This document shows, piece after piece, positions 5,929-7,252 of a stretch of 7,252 nucleotides of DNA (the first letter of the stretch is position 1; each line of letters starts with the position of its first letter). The notes under the pieces were generated by a model, which was not told the DNA's origin, ran no database searches, and worked only from the letters and a program-made list of their open reading frames with translations. Origin of the DNA: CBFHWY01 sp965659675 (GTDB lineage: Bacteria; Bacteroidota; Bacteroidia; Flavobacteriales_G; Salibacteraceae); contig CBFHWY010000108.1 in NCBI GenBank assembly GCA_965659675.1, positions 1 to 7,252 on the forward strand. The letters are read 5' to 3'. The position numbers and the translations under genes were made by a program.

Positions 5929-7252
5929 TTACGGTTCTACGGTTACTAAAAACCAGGTGATGAGATCAAAATTTTCAAGTCGATGTTTTTCGTCCACCTT
6001 CACATTTTGTTTTACTCGATTCAAGGCTCCTTTGTCGCCCCTCCTTAATTTAGACAGCACATCCTTTGCTTCTTTACCCATCGTTTTTTTAGCACTCCCA
6101 TCTTCTTGTTCTTTGATTTCGGCTGCTTGACTATCTAAAAAGGACTTCAAAGAGTTAACTAATCCATTGATGGCTGCTTCATCTCCCTTGTCAATGGCAT
6201 CCGGGACAAAACGTTCTCGGTCTTTGTGGAAAGTGATCGCATCCAATACTTCTTTTTGATTGAGTAGCACTGGCTTTCCATCGTTGTTAATGTAGATCAG
6301 GTCGAAGACTTTGTATTCGTGAGTCTTTGCTTTTTCAGGTCGATTGGGATAACCAAGCAAAGCGATAATTCCATCCTCTGAACATATCGCTTTATCGGCT
6401 TTAAACCCTGAATAGACACCTTTCGGCATTCTTTGGTACTTGGCTTTATCCTTGTTAAACTCTTCCAGCAAATCCTGTCGGTAACGTTCTAAGGATAAAT
6501 CATCAAAACCAAACGATTCTTCTGCATCCAAGTCGTCAAAACTTACTTCCATTTGACGCAGCATGCGTTCCTTCATCCGCTGTTCCAAATTTTCATCTTG
6601 AGACATTTCTTTGAAGGAGTCCGAGAACTCTAGATTGACTTCTGAACCTGCAAGTTTCATAGCAGCCATTCGTTGTTCAATTCTGCCCTGTAAGTCCAGA
6701 TAACTGTTAATGTTATTAGAAGGCCAGAAGTTGATGCCAAATACAGTTGAATTCGGTGAGCCCAATCGGTCAATACGTCCCATTCGCTGTATGATACGCA
6801 CGGGGTTCCAATGGATATCATAGTTGATTACCATGTCAGCATCTTGGAGGTTCTGTCCCTCACTTAATGCATCTGTGGCAATAAGAATATCAATTGGTTT
6901 TTGAAGTTTTTCGTAGGTCTTGGGATGATTTTGAGCCGTCCATTCAATCCATGATTTGAATTCTTTTTGATCTGCTGATTTAATATCAAAACTCCATTCT
7001 TTCTCTTTGAATAGTTTGGTATAGGGAGCAAAGCGCTCAAGAATTGGTTCGAATAATTTGCTTTCTTCATCGGTATCTGAAACTAAAGAAACAGAACCAG
7101 ACACCATCGCTAGTTTATCATATCCACGTGACTTTAATTGTTCAAAAAGGTACTGGGCTGTATCTCGATAAACTGTGAAAATCACGAGTTTCTGATTATT
7201 TGAGTTTTGTCCAGATTTTCTTTTCGCTTCTATTTGCTTGATGAGTTCTTCA
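5929..7252 (-). CDS. SNF2/DEAD-like helicase, C-terminal part only (5' end outside window)
   Basis: The frame is open to the right edge, so only the last 440 codons are present (first whole codon at 7251). They cover the second RecA-like lobe of a superfamily 2 ATPase. Residues numbered from that codon: motif IV KLVIFTVYRDT at 21-31, motif V LIATDALSEGQNLQ at 123-136, NYDIHWNPVR at 143-152, and motif VI with the arginine finger, QRMGRIDRLG, at 155-164. The HWNP-IIQRMGRIDRLG signature fits the COG0553 helicases of defence loci (DrmD-like or PLD-helicase proteins) better than hsdR. About 276 residues follow motif VI, including an acidic FDDLDAEESFGFDDL stretch near 238-252 and a basic segment near the end. 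A GTG at 7185 inside motif IV is not a credible start, because homology continues upstream of it. Walker A/B motifs and any N-terminal nuclease domain would lie outside the window. It heads the visible operon and probably supplies ATP-driven DNA translocation. Confidence 0.92.
   Translation of the reverse strand, partial: EELIKQIEAKRKSGQNSNNQKLVIFTVYRDTAQYLFEQLKSRGYDKLAMVSGSVSLVSDTDEESKLFEPILERFAPYTKLFKEKEWSFDIKSADQKEFKSWIEWTAQNHPKTYEKLQKPIDILIATDALSEGQNLQDADMVINYDIHWNPVRIIQRMGRIDRLGSPNSTVFGINFWPSNNINSYLDLQGRIEQRMAAMKLAGSEVNLEFSDSFKEMSQDENLEQRMKERMLRQMEVSFDDLDAEESFGFDDLSLERYRQDLLEEFNKDKAKYQRMPKGVYSGFKADKAICSEDGIIALLGYPNRPEKAKTHEYKVFDLIYINNDGKPVLLNQKEVLDAITFHKDRERFVPDAIDKGDEAAINGLVNSLKSFLDSQAAEIKEQEDGSAKKTMGKEAKDVLSKLRRGDKGALNRVKQNVKVDEKHRLENFDLITWFLVTVEP

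Noticed and set aside
7183..7185. GTG as the helicase start codon
   Set aside because: The frame is open upstream to the edge and the codons before it continue helicase motif IV (QKLVIFTVY), so this is an internal valine codon.
1..7252. Complete class 1 DISARM system
   Set aside because: The helicase and methyltransferase are of the right general kind, but no drmA, drmB or drmC gene is seen and the KilA-N gene and reverse transcriptase are not DISARM members; flanking sequence would be needed.

Overview
The window is a fragment of a gapless, leftward-transcribed (minus strand) operon that looks like an anti-phage or restriction-type defence locus. In transcription order it holds the C-terminal part of an SNF2/DEAD-like helicase (runs off the right edge), a complete KilA-N domain protein, a complete 1264-residue Eco57I-type adenine-specific DNA methyltransferase with its own specificity region, and the first 438 codons of a reverse transcriptase (runs off the left edge). 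No RNA gene, transposase, CRISPR array or integrase is visible. The only noncoding DNA is 4 bases between the helicase and the KilA-N gene.

The likely host is a member of the Bacteroidota. Hand counts give roughly 40-48% GC in most sampled blocks, starts lack Shine-Dalgarno sequences and lie in A-rich context, and the KilA-N protein has the form I associate with that phylum. This is inference, not proof.

Layout: positions 5929-7252 encode helicase motifs IV to VI plus a long C-terminal extension. Positions 5109-5924 encode the KilA-N protein, which carries a perfect 26-base palindrome inside its DNA-binding-domain codons. Positions 1314-5108 encode the methyltransferase, whose C-terminal recognition part (about 1561-2520) is clearly more AT-rich (about 32% GC) than its surroundings. 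Positions 1-1314 encode the reverse transcriptase, whose start codon overlaps the methyltransferase stop codon in TGATG.

How they may work together: the helicase and methyltransferase resemble the translocase and modification halves of restriction-like systems (as in class 1 DISARM or helicase/methylase cassettes), and the KilA-N protein could be a DNA-binding regulator or targeting factor. The reverse transcriptase, of the general kind seen in abortive-infection and defence-associated families, is the unexpected member. Its translational coupling to the methyltransferase suggests it is made as part of the same system and is not a neighbouring cargo gene. No convincing nuclease active site is visible; one could lie in the helicase N-terminus outside the window, or the reverse transcriptase could be the effector.
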